Assembly: GCA_028694105.1 (NCBI GenBank)
Contig: JAQUUC010000028.1
Span: forward strand, 1-45,596
DNA: 45,596 bases
DNA from: Hespellia sp.
Lineage (GTDB): Bacteria; Bacillota; Clostridia; Lachnospirales; Lachnospiraceae
Reading direction: 5' to 3'
A program made the translations under genes and the position numbers. Positions 1 to 9,083 of the stretch are shown piece after piece. Position 1 is the stretch's first letter. Each line of letters opens with the position of its first letter. Below the pieces are notes generated by a model, which was given only the letters and a program-made list of their open reading frames with translations, ran no database searches and had not been told where the DNA came from.

Positions 1-646
1 CCAGCATCAGTGCATGTGGATTGTATCGGATCTCATCCTCTGATTTTGGATTGTTTTCAATTACAAGTGCTTTTGGATTGTCAATCAGAAGTTCCAAAGT
101 AACGCCTCCTAAATCTTCGTATAATTCTTGAATCGCTTCATAGATTGCATCTGCATCTACCTTAAGAGAGCAGCACACTGCTTTTTTTCGTGAAGCTGCA
201 AGAATCATTGCAAAGCAATATATTTTCTGGTAGTGATTTCCAATCAGCATGTCGTATTCCGTCCAGTCGAACTGCGCCTGATCACCCGGTGGACTTTCAT
301 GCCTTACCGTTGCCTTTTTGCTGATGTGATTTCCAACATCCTCATCTGCTTTCCCTAAGAACCGGTAAATCGGTCCAATGCTTCCGGTGTAGCCTTTCTC
401 TTTCAATTCACGAAAGATACGTGTGCCATTAAAGTTGTAAGGATCACAGCGCCATTTAATGATTAGCTCTTTATAATCATCTAATTTTGATGAGTAGTCT
501 GTCCGGTGGTAGACCGGTGGCTCTGACATATCAAGTAGCCTCTTTACCGTGTTTCGGGAGATGTTCAGAATCTTTGCGGTTGCCCGCTTGGATTTTGTCT
601 GCTTGTACACTTTTTGTACAGCTGCCCAGTCTTCCAAATCTTTCAC
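1..646 (-). CDS. istA: IS21-family transposase IstA, N-terminal part (truncated by window edge)
   Basis: About 215 residues are visible from a GTG start at 646, which has a GGAG about 8-10 nt upstream. No ATG lies in frame nearby. The N-terminus has a helix-turn-helix (SKRATAKILNISRNTVKRLL). It is followed by a region with FNGTRIFRELKEKGYTGS, typical of IstA. The DDE catalytic core then begins: the first Asp is in PGDQAQFDWTEY and the second is in ELLIDNPKALV. The C-terminal Glu and the tail lie outside the window. IstA cuts and joins the element ends with the help of the IstB ATPase. Family assignment is firm; the start codon is a choice. Confidence 0.82.
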   Translation of the reverse strand, partial: MKDLEDWAAVQKVYKQTKSKRATAKILNISRNTVKRLLDMSEPPVYHRTDYSSKLDDYKELIIKWRCDPYNFNGTRIFRELKEKGYTGSIGPIYRFLGKADEDVGNHISKKATVRHESPPGDQAQFDWTEYDMLIGNHYQKIYCFAMILAASRKKAVCCSLKVDADAIYEAIQELYEDLGGVTLELLIDNPKALVIENNPKSEDEIRYNPHALML

Positions 647-706
647 CTCTTTTTTCTCCGTTCTGTATGGGCTGCATACAGAAGGTGTTTTATAAATCTT
701 AAAGAG

Positions 707-743
707 CTGGGTCAATTTTCCTCGTAAATCCTGGGTCAGTTTT
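707..743. repeat. Two direct repeats at the IS21 outer end
   Basis: CTGGGTCAATTTT (707-719) and CTGGGTCAGTTTT (731-743) are 24 bp apart with one mismatch. Multiple short repeats at the ends are typical of IS21 elements and serve as transposase-binding sites. Confidence 0.65.
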
Positions 744-745
744 AA

Positions 746-1009
746 TTATAAATCAACACATATATCAACACACAATTGCGAAGAATACAATGTAATATTT
801 GAAAAAAATTGCACTATAAATAAGACGGTTGCCTTTTTACAACTGTCTTTTGCAATCAGTTCTTTTTATACTAAAATTACAAGGCTTCGCAAAAAAGCAT
901 GTAACATACCAGCAGCAAACCATCGCGTGGTTAGGGAATGCCAACAGGTGGTTCCAATACCAGAGTAAACTCTGTAAGTGATTTTTATGGAAAATATTAG
1001 ATTTTTCTA
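746..1009. other. AT-rich intergenic segment with a hairpin and a short palindrome
   Basis: No convincing gene was found between the IS end and the promoter at 1010. A hairpin with a 10-bp stem (822-831/840-849, one G-T pair, 8-nt loop) is followed by TTTT-rich sequence and could terminate rightward transcription. A dyad CAGAGT-AA-ACTCTG lies at 961-974, about 35 bp upstream of the -35 box at 1010. It could be an operator. A small minus-strand reading frame at 837-1055 has no ribosome site worth noting and no recognisable product. Confidence 0.45.
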
Positions 1010-1037
1010 TTGCTGGAGTTTTATTTAGGAGTATAAT
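1010..1037 (+). promoter_or_regulatory. Putative sigma-A promoter upstream of the giant gene
   Basis: TTGCTG (1010-1015), a 16-bp spacer and a perfect TATAAT (1032-1037) predict a start near 1043. The promoter points toward the 1153 gene, but a terminator-like hairpin lies directly downstream. Confidence 0.55.
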
Positions 1038-1047
1038 ATAAGTGTGT

Positions 1048-1088
1048 GGTGGCAAAATAGCAAAAAATGGTATTTTGTCGCCTTTTTT
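1048..1088 (+). terminator. Rho-independent terminator or attenuator in the leader of the giant gene
   Basis: GGTGGCAAAATA (1048-1059) pairs with TATTTTGTCGCC (1071-1082) over 12 positions, with two G-T pairs and an 11-nt loop. Six T residues follow (1083-1088). It stands between the promoter at 1010 and the giant gene's ribosome site. It is therefore either an attenuator that limits expression of that gene or the terminator of a gene lost on the left. Confidence 0.6.
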
Positions 1089-1152
1089 AGTTCTAGTTAA
1101 GGCCCATACAGAAAAAAGATGTATATAGTTGGGGATTTGGGAGGTACGAAAG

Positions 1153-4100
1153 ATGGATGTAGAGAAAACGAGAAAATATAAAGAGATTCGAGAGCATGCA
1201 AAGCATGTGGAGAATTCTGCAGCAGGGTGGAATCAAGTGGAGGTTACTTTTAACAGTGAACCGGTTGCCTTTTCAGTTGAGATTAGAAATCTTTCCTCAA
1301 AAGGAGAGGATCATATATACAATTTGCAATATTTTTTCGTTTTCGTAGACAGAGTACAAAAAAAGAGAAAGCTGAAAAATTTAAAGGAAATAGACAAATT
1401 CTATCTTTTTATAAGTTGTAATTCTGACGATAGTTATAGAATTAGTGCTTTTTTAAAGGCGCAAAATATGTTTAGACTGGATATAGATATAGTCTTAGAT
1501 GGCAAAAAAGGTTATTATAATCAGCTTTATCAGGAAAGCAATGTAGGTAGTGGTAAAATCATGCCGCTTTTTCATGTTGAGAATACAGAACACTGTACTG
1601 CAGATATTATTGCATATAAGGACTTAATGAAAAAGGATGATTTTTTGTACGAACAGCTTCAAAAGATGCAAGAGATAATAGAATTAGAAAATGAGGATAT
1701 CAATTATAACCGTGAAGCGATAGTTTCAAAATCTTCGTTACAACTAATGAAAGTGTTTTCAATTACGCAGATTGTAGAGTTGCTTAAGAATGTGAAAGGA
1801 GATCGCAAAACTAAATTTTCGGTGAAAACGAAACAACAGTATCGGAGTCAGATTATTGCATACATTAAAAATCAATTAAAATATATGAATTTCCTATCGC
1901 AGCTGATTTGGATGTATCAGCTGAAATATATCAATGAGAACCGAGAACTTGTTGAAGTGTTGGCAAATGGTGAGATACATTTAAATCAAGGGATTTTCGA
2001 ATGTACTATGTGGGATTCCATTGCTTATGCAGAGGGTGTTTTACAATTGATAGAGAACAGCTGTCAGCATTCTAATGGAAAGAGTGCATATATTAGTATG
2101 CGTGTCCGACAGGTCGGGTTAAATGCTGTTGATTCTGAATTGTTGTCAGTGGCTGAGAAGCGCGTGCAGTTAAAAAAGAAATTTAGTTTGCATAACGGGC
2201 ACTCTCCTTTAGAAGAAGGCGTTTCGTTTTATTTGGAATTCATGTTGATTGATGATATGCTGAATGTAGAAACCGGAGGCTTTTCAGGAGTAGCAGATAA
2301 AGCAGATATAGCGCCTGAGGAAATTCACAAATTGTTTTTGGGTAGTGAAGAGGATGATGAGGCAGAGGGTAGAGAAGAAAGAATATTGCATCATTATGGT
2401 CTACCACTTTTTAGAAGAATCATTAAAATGAATGGAGGAACTTTTCTGTTTTCTTCTGGAAAAAAGAAAAACAAACAAGACATTCTAGATTCGGTTGTGT
2501 TTTGTGATGCATCTGGAATAAAATGTGAAAGAGAAGAATATCAATCAATCAAAATAAAAAATAGGACTTGGATACCTGATGGATGTACTGTGTTCGACAT
2601 ACTGTTGCCGATAACAGACAGAAAAAAAGAAGTTTCAAGTAGTCAGTATATGGATACCGATTTTTTTGGCGCAGACATTATAAGAAAGGGATGGTTGGAT
2701 TATAAAGAGTACGATATTGCTTTCGATAAAATAATACCAGAAGATTTATGCAAGCAAAGGAATATATTATGGGAGCAATCAGATAAAATTGAATATGTAA
2801 AAAAAATAGAAAAAAATTTGATTGTTGCTCTTGATGGAAAAGAACAAGCTCTATGGTATATTAAAATCGAGAAATGTTCGCTATCTCTATTGGAACTGTT
2901 TGTTAAAGCAATATATGCATTGGCATTTCATGAAAGAAGAACAGAAAATATGCGTTTCTTTGCAATTTCTTTTGATAATAATCTGATTATGGCAGAGTTT
3001 TTGCGTCTGGCATCAGTATTTTATGACCGTGAAGGAGTTCGTGAGTGGTCAAAAAATATACAGATAGCGTTATGTGGCAAGAATGAAGAAACAATGTTGC
3101 CAGAGATAAAGTGTGTTTTAGCTGGAAAAAATATTAGGTCAGTTTACAACACGCTTCTTATGTATGCTTACTATAATTCGGAAGCATCATTGCAGTTAAT
3201 GAATCAGGCATATTATTTAACACGTACTGAAGAAGAAAAGAAAGATGATAAAGATATAGAAACAATTTTTCCGTTTGATATGATTCTAAAATGTGAATCA
3301 GAAAATTATTTTTTTTCAAGGATAAGAGCAATTCTGGAACATGATGTTCAGGAAGAAGGAATGGGCTGTAAAATAAGCAATGCCCATATTAGATTGGGGT
3401 CTAAACTTCATATTACGGATTTTTATGAGGCAGAATTATTGTTTCACAATATTGCAAATGTATATAAGTTTTCATTGTGTCTTGCAGATAAAATTTATCG
3501 AACTTATCATCAAGAGACCGGACTTGAGATCCCGGAGCGCTTAGTATTAGTAGGATACGAGAATTATTCTGCAATCTTGATTCTGCAGTTGAAACAATTA
3601 TTAGATGATTTAAAATTTAAAAATGTGTTTTATATTATATACAAAAGCGACGAAGTATTAGATGATACTACAATATCGGATTTGACGTTAGAAAAAACAA
3701 ATTATATTTCAGTTTTGCCAGTCGCAACAACGTTGTCTACTGTTTATAAAATCCACAATGTTGTAGAGCGAAAATATAAAAGCGTATTAAGCGATGAGTT
3801 TCAATGGGAAGATTACGCTTTAATTATTGTTGGGAATAGCAGACCGGATTCAAATAAACTACAAGAAGCTTACTGGAAAGAAAACAGAAAAGAACAAAAC
3901 GTTGCGTTGAGGATTGAAAAGAATGAGGAAAGTTCAAAGGAGTGTATTGTTAAATACATTTTGATGCTTAAAACGACGTGGTATAAACCCGAAGACTGTG
4001 AATTATGCAATGTTTCTCAAAATAGCCGGCTTAAAATGCGTCCTTTAAGTTTTGTTGACAAAACATCAACAATTCCTAATATGATTTTCCCTAAGAGAAA

Positions 4101-7100
4101 CAGTGATTTTAAAGGAATCTCTTATTTTATTCGCGATGATAAAAATAATTCAAAGAAACTTGAGAAAATTCAGGAATGTATTACTTATGGGCATATTGTA
4201 TACGGTGATAATCATTTTCAATTTTATATTGATTTTCCTCATTATTATAGAAAATTGCAGAAAGAACAAAGTTTGCTGAATAAGTGGTTTGCAGATGAAA
4301 AGAAATTATTGCAAGAGAATAATGATGTCTTAAATTTTAATATTGTTGTATCACCGTTATCTTATTCTGAACCATTATTTTTGAAAGGAATCATGGATAA
4401 TGTATTTGGAAATGCGGCCCGTTTATTATATATTCCAATAAACGAAAGTTATAAAGAGGATGTTCGTTCGAAGTTCAACTATTTTACGAAAGAGTATAAG
4501 TCGATGTATGAGCAGGATGTGAATACGAAAATCAATATATATTATGTTGATTATTCTATTATTTCGGGACACACATTATATAGGGCAAGGAATCTTATTC
4601 GTATGCTTTTGGAAGAATCCGGTGTATCCTATAAAAATAATGTTACATTTTTCTCAAAGGTATATGTATTACTAAATAGGAGTTCGTTTGATACTGTCAA
4701 CTCTTTTGTAGAGAATCCGTTTTTGAATTATCGTGTTTTTGCAACATTAGCAATTAATTCATTTAATACCTTGGAAAATTCATGCCCGATTTGTGAACAG
4801 GCGAATATCTATGCAAATATAGCAAACAATTCAGCGACAAATGCAATTTATTGGAAGTATAAAAAACTTGCGGAAAAGCATAGTAAGAAAAGCAGCTCGG
4901 AATATCGCATGTGGCAAAGAAATACTATTTTCAAATCGAGTAGCTATAATCAAAAGCTTCAAAAAAATCTGTACTATAAAGAGAATAAAGAATATGATTT
5001 GAAAAAAGAATATTTAAGAATATTTGATGAATTATATAATAAAAAAGAAAATCTGGATTTCAAAATCGTAGAGGCGTATAATGATCGAATTAGTAATCAA
5101 TCATTGGATGATATATTTACTGGAAATAATAAAAACAATGCTGAAAAATTAATTGAAACTGATATTGAGAAAAAAGCATATCTTAGAATGATTTCTACAC
5201 ATAATGCTATGATTGCACAAGAAAAAATATATGATAAGTCCTATATCTGTAACAATGTGGATCCTCGAATTATACAGGATGATAATATGATAGCTCGGAG
5301 TGTGAACGGAATTGTCCAAGTTTTAGAAAAAGATGTTATTTCTATTGAAGGAACGATAACGGAAAAAAGAGAACGACTGATTTCGTATATAAAAGTATTT
5401 TCGCGAGGATATTTGGGGAAAATCAGTTTTATACGGAGTGCAATGTATTTGATTCTTCAAGAAATGTTTGATCAATTTTTAAAGTATTGGAACTACCGGA
5501 ATGAAGAAGAAAAAGAGAACTATGTATATGACAGCAAGATAGCTGAGAGTTTAAAAGATATTGGCGATTTTTTTAAAGTAGATAAAAGTGGTGATTTTCT
5601 AGAAGTATATCAATTATATGCTACAATTGCAAAAAGATTATGTGATATGCAATCCAATAAAATATTTGAGTTTCAAAATTTTATGAAAATAAAAAACTTT
5701 ATTTCAAATTTAAGAGAGCAATATATCAAATGGGTAGAAGAGCTCATAGAGAAGGCTAAAGAGGCTGAGAACAGCAATGAGCGTAAAGAAATAGAAAAAA
5801 TAATATTAAATCCATTCCCTACAGCTGAACAATTCAACTTTGATTATATGAATTTACTCAAATGGGCTGTAATGTCTGGTCAGGAAGATAATAAGGCATT
5901 TAGGTTAAAAGGATTATATGAAAAAATTCTTTTGGAGAATCAGAAATCAGTAGATATAGAATTGAACAATTTTGAGCTGGATAAAGTACTTCAACTTGAA
6001 AATACTCGTATTATTTGTACTGGGATAAAGCGCATGAATGAGTTGGCTTCTGAAAATATGTCAATAGAATATGCAGAGAAATTAGTTGAAAAAACTAAAA
6101 AAAGTTGCAATAGGAGTGACCCAGCATATCCGTATGACTATTTGTTACAAAATCCAATGTCAGATTTCTTTCGTTTTATGTGCGAGGGCGCAACGGTTAG
6201 TGAGGAAATATTAACAAAACAACAAGCTGCGATGTTATTGCTATACAGAAAAATAGAAAGATTGCAAAGAAATGTTAACGAGTTGAGCACAAAAAAAACA
6301 TATGTAGCGGAATATAATGAAATGTGTGACTATATGAGTTTGGTAGCGAATGGAAGAAAATGCTATTTAATACATGCGAGAAACGATGAAAATATTATAT
6401 TAGCTCATTCGGGAGATATAGTGGAAGATAAAGAAGCTGATATAAATGCGGATATTCATACTCTTACTAATTTAGCTTTTGAATCTTTACCATCAGGTAT
6501 TAGCATTGATGCCACCATTACAAATGACGATATTTTTTGGATTATAAAATTGCTAGTAAACAAAAACGAACATATTGATTATAAGCAACGTGTGTATATT
6601 GTGTTTAAGCAAAAAAATGATGGATGCTTATCGGAAGAAGAGATGTCTGTAGCTAGAGGAATTCTTTTTTTGAGACCTCAAATTCAAATCCTATTAGAAA
6701 GAGATTTATATGCGATACATCATTTTAAATCTAATTATGAGGATGTTGAGAAAAACGAAAATGAAAATGTATGTCGAATTCTTCATATTACAGATTTGCA
6801 TGTTGCAGAATATAATGCTGAAGCAATAAAAGATCAAATTAAAGCTACATTTTTTGGGAAAAGTGACAACGGTGCCACAGCAACAGAACAGTTATACTAT
6901 GATTTGATTGTTATAACGGGAGATGTTGCACAAGGAAGTGGAACAGCAAAAGATATGGAATTAAATTATCAGAAAGCGGCAGAAGTCATAAAAACACTTG
7001 TAAAACAAATATGGACAGACAAGGATACGAAGATGATCAAATCTGATTGGCAAAAACGAGTGATTATAATTCCTGGAAATCATGATTATGCATCGATGAA

Positions 7101-8031
7101 TGAGCTAGAAGTTGTGCATCGCAACAGGATGACTTATAATGGTTCACCCACAAAATACGATGGGAGCACAATGATTAAATTTTCGTACTATATTGATTTC
7201 CTTTGTGAGTTGTTGGATTTAAATATGTCTGAAGTAATTAGAAAGAACCTAAATGATTATAGAGTGTATGAAAAACTAAAAGTACGTTTTGTGACTCTGA
7301 ATACAGTGACAGAAGTGAGTGCACTTAGAAATAATAAAATGCAGCTTGACGAAAATTATATTAAATCACTTCCAACAGTGACAAAAGGAGATGAATATAC
7401 GAATATATATTTGATGCACCATACCCCACTCTATATGAATAATTACAATAACGATAAATATTGGGAAAAAGATATTACAAAAGAAATGCAAGAGGTTTTT
7501 GGCAGTATTATTGAAATGATTGTTGAATATTATTCCCCAGAAAGTAATAAAAAAATTGTAGATGTAAATAACTATTTTGAACAGAAAAAAATTCAACGGA
7601 TTCTAGAGGTGATGCGGAAACAGTGCAGAAAATCATCACTTTATAGCGATGTTATGTATCTGAAACAACATTGGCAAGATCAGACAAATGAGAGATGTAT
7701 ACATATTATAATGGAATATGTAGTGAATAAGAAAATGCAAGAACGAGATCGAGCTGAGTTTAGAAGACGCCTAAAGTCTGCAAATAATAAAATACATATT
7801 GATATAATTCTGGGTGGACATACGCACCAAAAGAGAAAAAATAAGGAGAATGATTGCTTTGAAGAAATGAAATTTTATGATGAGGAAAAATCGGCTACGC
7901 GTTTGAATTATGGTATATTAGAGATTACTGTTGAAGGTGATGGAAGTGTAAAAAGAGAATATAATTTTTCATTAAATGAAAGCATAGATATCGAAGATAT
8001 CAAGGGCAACACATGGAGAGAGGATGATTAA
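1153..8031 (+). CDS. Giant multidomain protein: GHKL ATPase-like, phosphoribosyltransferase-like and calcineurin-like phosphoesterase regions
   Basis: 2292 aa, starting at ATG 1153 with GGGAGG about 9 nt upstream; a TTG at 1129 is also in frame. Residues about 290-440 look like a GHKL (Hsp90/histidine kinase) ATP-binding fold: N-box LIENSCQHS, G1-like LIDDMLNVETGG and G2-like HYGLPLFRRIIKMNGG. Around 1125-1150, YYVDYSIISGHTLYRARNLI resembles the PRPP loop of phosphoribosyltransferases, with an earlier alpha/beta stretch (LVLVGYENYSAI) near 800. A CPICEQ pair follows near 1215. From about 1870 to the C-terminus all metallophosphoesterase motifs appear: TDLH, TGDVAQ, PGNHD, HHTP and GGHTHQ. Base composition is clearly more AT-rich than the flanking metabolic genes. 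A companion gene starts 22 nt downstream. An ATP-sensing or ATP-driven part joined to a nuclease/phosphodiesterase-like effector suggests a defence or conflict protein; that role is inference. I do not recognise a named system with this architecture. Confidence 0.75.
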   Translation: MDVEKTRKYKEIREHAKHVENSAAGWNQVEVTFNSEPVAFSVEIRNLSSKGEDHIYNLQYFFVFVDRVQKKRKLKNLKEIDKFYLFISCNSDDSYRISAFLKAQNMFRLDIDIVLDGKKGYYNQLYQESNVGSGKIMPLFHVENTEHCTADIIAYKDLMKKDDFLYEQLQKMQEIIELENEDINYNREAIVSKSSLQLMKVFSITQIVELLKNVKGDRKTKFSVKTKQQYRSQIIAYIKNQLKYMNFLSQLIWMYQLKYINENRELVEVLANGEIHLNQGIFECTMWDSIAYAEGVLQLIENSCQHSNGKSAYISMRVRQVGLNAVDSELLSVAEKRVQLKKKFSLHNGHSPLEEGVSFYLEFMLIDDMLNVETGGFSGVADKADIAPEEIHKLFLGSEEDDEAEGREERILHHYGLPLFRRIIKMNGGTFLFSSGKKKNKQDILDSVVFCDASGIKCEREEYQSIKIKNRTWIPDGCTVFDILLPITDRKKEVSSSQYMDTDFFGADIIRKGWLDYKEYDIAFDKIIPEDLCKQRNILWEQSDKIEYVKKIEKNLIVALDGKEQALWYIKIEKCSLSLLELFVKAIYALAFHERRTENMRFFAISFDNNLIMAEFLRLASVFYDREGVREWSKNIQIALCGKNEETMLPEIKCVLAGKNIRSVYNTLLMYAYYNSEASLQLMNQAYYLTRTEEEKKDDKDIETIFPFDMILKCESENYFFSRIRAILEHDVQEEGMGCKISNAHIRLGSKLHITDFYEAELLFHNIANVYKFSLCLADKIYRTYHQETGLEIPERLVLVGYENYSAILILQLKQLLDDLKFKNVFYIIYKSDEVLDDTTISDLTLEKTNYISVLPVATTLSTVYKIHNVVERKYKSVLSDEFQWEDYALIIVGNSRPDSNKLQEAYWKENRKEQNVALRIEKNEESSKECIVKYILMLKTTWYKPEDCELCNVSQNSRLKMRPLSFVDKTSTIPNMIFPKRNSDFKGISYFIRDDKNNSKKLEKIQECITYGHIVYGDNHFQFYIDFPHYYRKLQKEQSLLNKWFADEKKLLQENNDVLNFNIVVSPLSYSEPLFLKGIMDNVFGNAARLLYIPINESYKEDVRSKFNYFTKEYKSMYEQDVNTKINIYYVDYSIISGHTLYRARNLIRMLLEESGVSYKNNVTFFSKVYVLLNRSSFDTVNSFVENPFLNYRVFATLAINSFNTLENSCPICEQANIYANIANNSATNAIYWKYKKLAEKHSKKSSSEYRMWQRNTIFKSSSYNQKLQKNLYYKENKEYDLKKEYLRIFDELYNKKENLDFKIVEAYNDRISNQSLDDIFTGNNKNNAEKLIETDIEKKAYLRMISTHNAMIAQEKIYDKSYICNNVDPRIIQDDNMIARSVNGIVQVLEKDVISIEGTITEKRERLISYIKVFSRGYLGKISFIRSAMYLILQEMFDQFLKYWNYRNEEEKENYVYDSKIAESLKDIGDFFKVDKSGDFLEVYQLYATIAKRLCDMQSNKIFEFQNFMKIKNFISNLREQYIKWVEELIEKAKEAENSNERKEIEKIILNPFPTAEQFNFDYMNLLKWAVMSGQEDNKAFRLKGLYEKILLENQKSVDIELNNFELDKVLQLENTRIICTGIKRMNELASENMSIEYAEKLVEKTKKSCNRSDPAYPYDYLLQNPMSDFFRFMCEGATVSEEILTKQQAAMLLLYRKIERLQRNVNELSTKKTYVAEYNEMCDYMSLVANGRKCYLIHARNDENIILAHSGDIVEDKEADINADIHTLTNLAFESLPSGISIDATITNDDIFWIIKLLVNKNEHIDYKQRVYIVFKQKNDGCLSEEEMSVARGILFLRPQIQILLERDLYAIHHFKSNYEDVEKNENENVCRILHITDLHVAEYNAEAIKDQIKATFFGKSDNGATATEQLYYDLIVITGDVAQGSGTAKDMELNYQKAAEVIKTLVKQIWTDKDTKMIKSDWQKRVIIIPGNHDYASMNELEVVHRNRMTYNGSPTKYDGSTMIKFSYYIDFLCELLDLNMSEVIRKNLNDYRVYEKLKVRFVTLNTVTEVSALRNNKMQLDENYIKSLPTVTKGDEYTNIYLMHHTPLYMNNYNNDKYWEKDITKEMQEVFGSIIEMIVEYYSPESNKKIVDVNNYFEQKKIQRILEVMRKQCRKSSLYSDVMYLKQHWQDQTNERCIHIIMEYVVNKKMQERDRAEFRRRLKSANNKIHIDIILGGHTHQKRKNKENDCFEEMKFYDEEKSATRLNYGILEITVEGDGSVKREYNFSLNESIDIEDIKGNTWREDD

Positions 8032-8053
8032 CAATAGGCAGAGGTAACGAGAG

Positions 8054-8581
8054 ATGAAAGTATATTTATTTGAATTGGATTCAGTTAGGAATTTCCACTC
8101 GGAGATTATGATTGGGCAGAATGCACTTTATGAAGAAATTGTAAAGAATGGAAATACTGTGGTGCTGTCAATGAATCAGTTGACAGATTCCAGATCATTT
8201 CTGAGCCTGCTTCATGAGGAGAAATCATTTGAATCAATTATTAAATTATTTAAAATGGGGGCAATGAAAGTTTCACTGTATGGGAACAAAAGAACTGCCT
8301 CCCAATATATTCAGGAAGCAATTCAAAAGCGGGTGGAGGTGGAATCAGATGCGTTTATTTTCTCTGGTTTGCCGGTTAGGTGTAATGATTCGGAGATTCT
8401 TCATATGATTCGTCATGCATTACAATATAGTGATCTTAAGCGTATTGATGATTATCAAAAAGAAAGTGGAATTGATAATGAGGCCGCAGTTCTTGATAAG
8501 GCAATACATATTTTAGCGGCGATACAATTAGAATTATTGAGTGAGGTTCAGGAAGCTGCGGTGGAGAAAGGACTTATCTGA
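8054..8581 (+). pseudogene. Companion gene of the giant protein, N-terminal part (frameshifted)
   Basis: Starts at ATG 8054 (AGAGG about 9-10 nt upstream), 22 nt after the giant gene, so the two probably share a transcript. This frame gives 175 aa beginning MKVYLFELDSVRN and containing NQLTDSRSFLSLL and KRTASQYIQEAI. No catalytic motif or membrane segment is evident, and I do not recognise the family. It stops at TGA 8579-8581. An unrelated start is not needed to continue: the -1 frame across the stop reads LNNRSNWVNHLYARP and goes on for about 110 residues. The gene is therefore probably one longer protein of roughly 285 aa broken by a 1-nt indel, or possibly a read error. If the frameshift is real, the giant gene may now act alone. 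Confidence 0.55.
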
Positions 8582-8958
8582 ATAATCGTTCAAATTGGGT
8601 AAACCATCTGTATGCCAGACCGATGAGTGAAGGGGTATGCATGGCAGAGGCAATTGTGGATTTGTGCTATAATTATACGGTTGAGGATAGTATTTCAGGA
8701 GTTACATATCATTATAATCAGGATGAACAGAATTCCTTTGCAGCTGATTTTACGAATAGACTGAGTCATTATTGGCGTTCTTACCAACGAGGAAGTCATA
8801 AGTTCCATAAGGGTGATGTGGAGGAGGATGAAGTGAAAACCTGGATTCGGGAAGGAAAAATTACCGAGGGATATAGTTTGGCGGCGTATGCATATTATTG
8901 TGCAAACTTTGAATGCGTTAGCGGAGATGGAGAAGATTGCGGCATTGATGAAGTTTGA
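8578..8958 (+). pseudogene. Companion gene of the giant protein, C-terminal part in the shifted frame
   Basis: This frame (-1 relative to 8054) reads NNRSNWVNHLYARPMSEG, then EAIVDLCYNYTVEDS, FAADFTNRLSHYWRSYQRG and a KTWIREGKITEGYS segment. It is soluble, acidic and aromatic-rich, with no recognised domain. ATG 8623 would allow a separate 111-aa product, but its upstream sequence lacks a good ribosome site and the reading frame is open before it. That favours a broken continuation of the 8054 gene. Its last 17 or so codons (after about 8905) are out-of-frame sequence of the fucokinase remnant, so the natural C-terminus has been lost or replaced at that junction. Confidence 0.5.
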
Positions 8959-9070
8959 GCTGCAGCGGGGTGATTATGAAGCGGGGGTTACAAGAGAGAT
9001 GGTAAGCAAGAGACTTCACGAGGTATTTAAGGATAGTGGTGTGGATGTCTGGGAGACAAAGTCTATCTAG
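8906..9070 (+). pseudogene. Decayed 3' end of a second fucokinase (fkp) gene, with internal deletion
   Basis: In the frame ending at TAG 9068-9070 the sequence reads NALAEMEKIAALMKFEL, then GVTREMVSKRLHEVFKD and SGVDVWE. These match two separated stretches of the intact fkp at 17096-20158: EALAKMKRMAALMKFEL (near 19830) and GVTREQLSHRLRGIFGD/SGVDVWE (near 20070-20145). The roughly 60 residues between them in the intact gene are missing, including the glycine-rich GAGGGGFLQV loop. It has no start of its own. It marks the right boundary of the AT-rich island, so the island appears to have landed in or replaced an older fkp copy. Confidence 0.75.
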
Positions 9071-9083
9071 GTACTGAAGCAAT

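Larger units (their letters stand above)
1..745 (-). mobile_element. IS21-family insertion sequence, partial (istA end)
   Basis: The left edge of the window cuts an IS21-type element. Its outer end lies near 745. Two direct copies of a CTGGGTCA(A/G)TTTT motif sit there, as expected for the repeated transposase-binding sites at IS21 ends. Inside is the 5' part of the istA transposase gene, read leftward. The rest of istA and the istB ATPase gene would lie beyond position 1. The exact terminal base and target duplication cannot be fixed from one end. Confidence 0.8.

Noticed and set aside
837-1055. Minus-strand reading frame of 72 codons left of the giant gene
   Set aside because: It lacks a good ribosome site, overlaps a clear promoter and terminator on the other strand, and resembles no family.
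8560-8600. Programmed -1 frameshifting in the companion gene
   Set aside because: No X-XXY-YYZ heptamer is present in the zero frame near the stop and no clear stimulatory hairpin follows. An indel is simpler.
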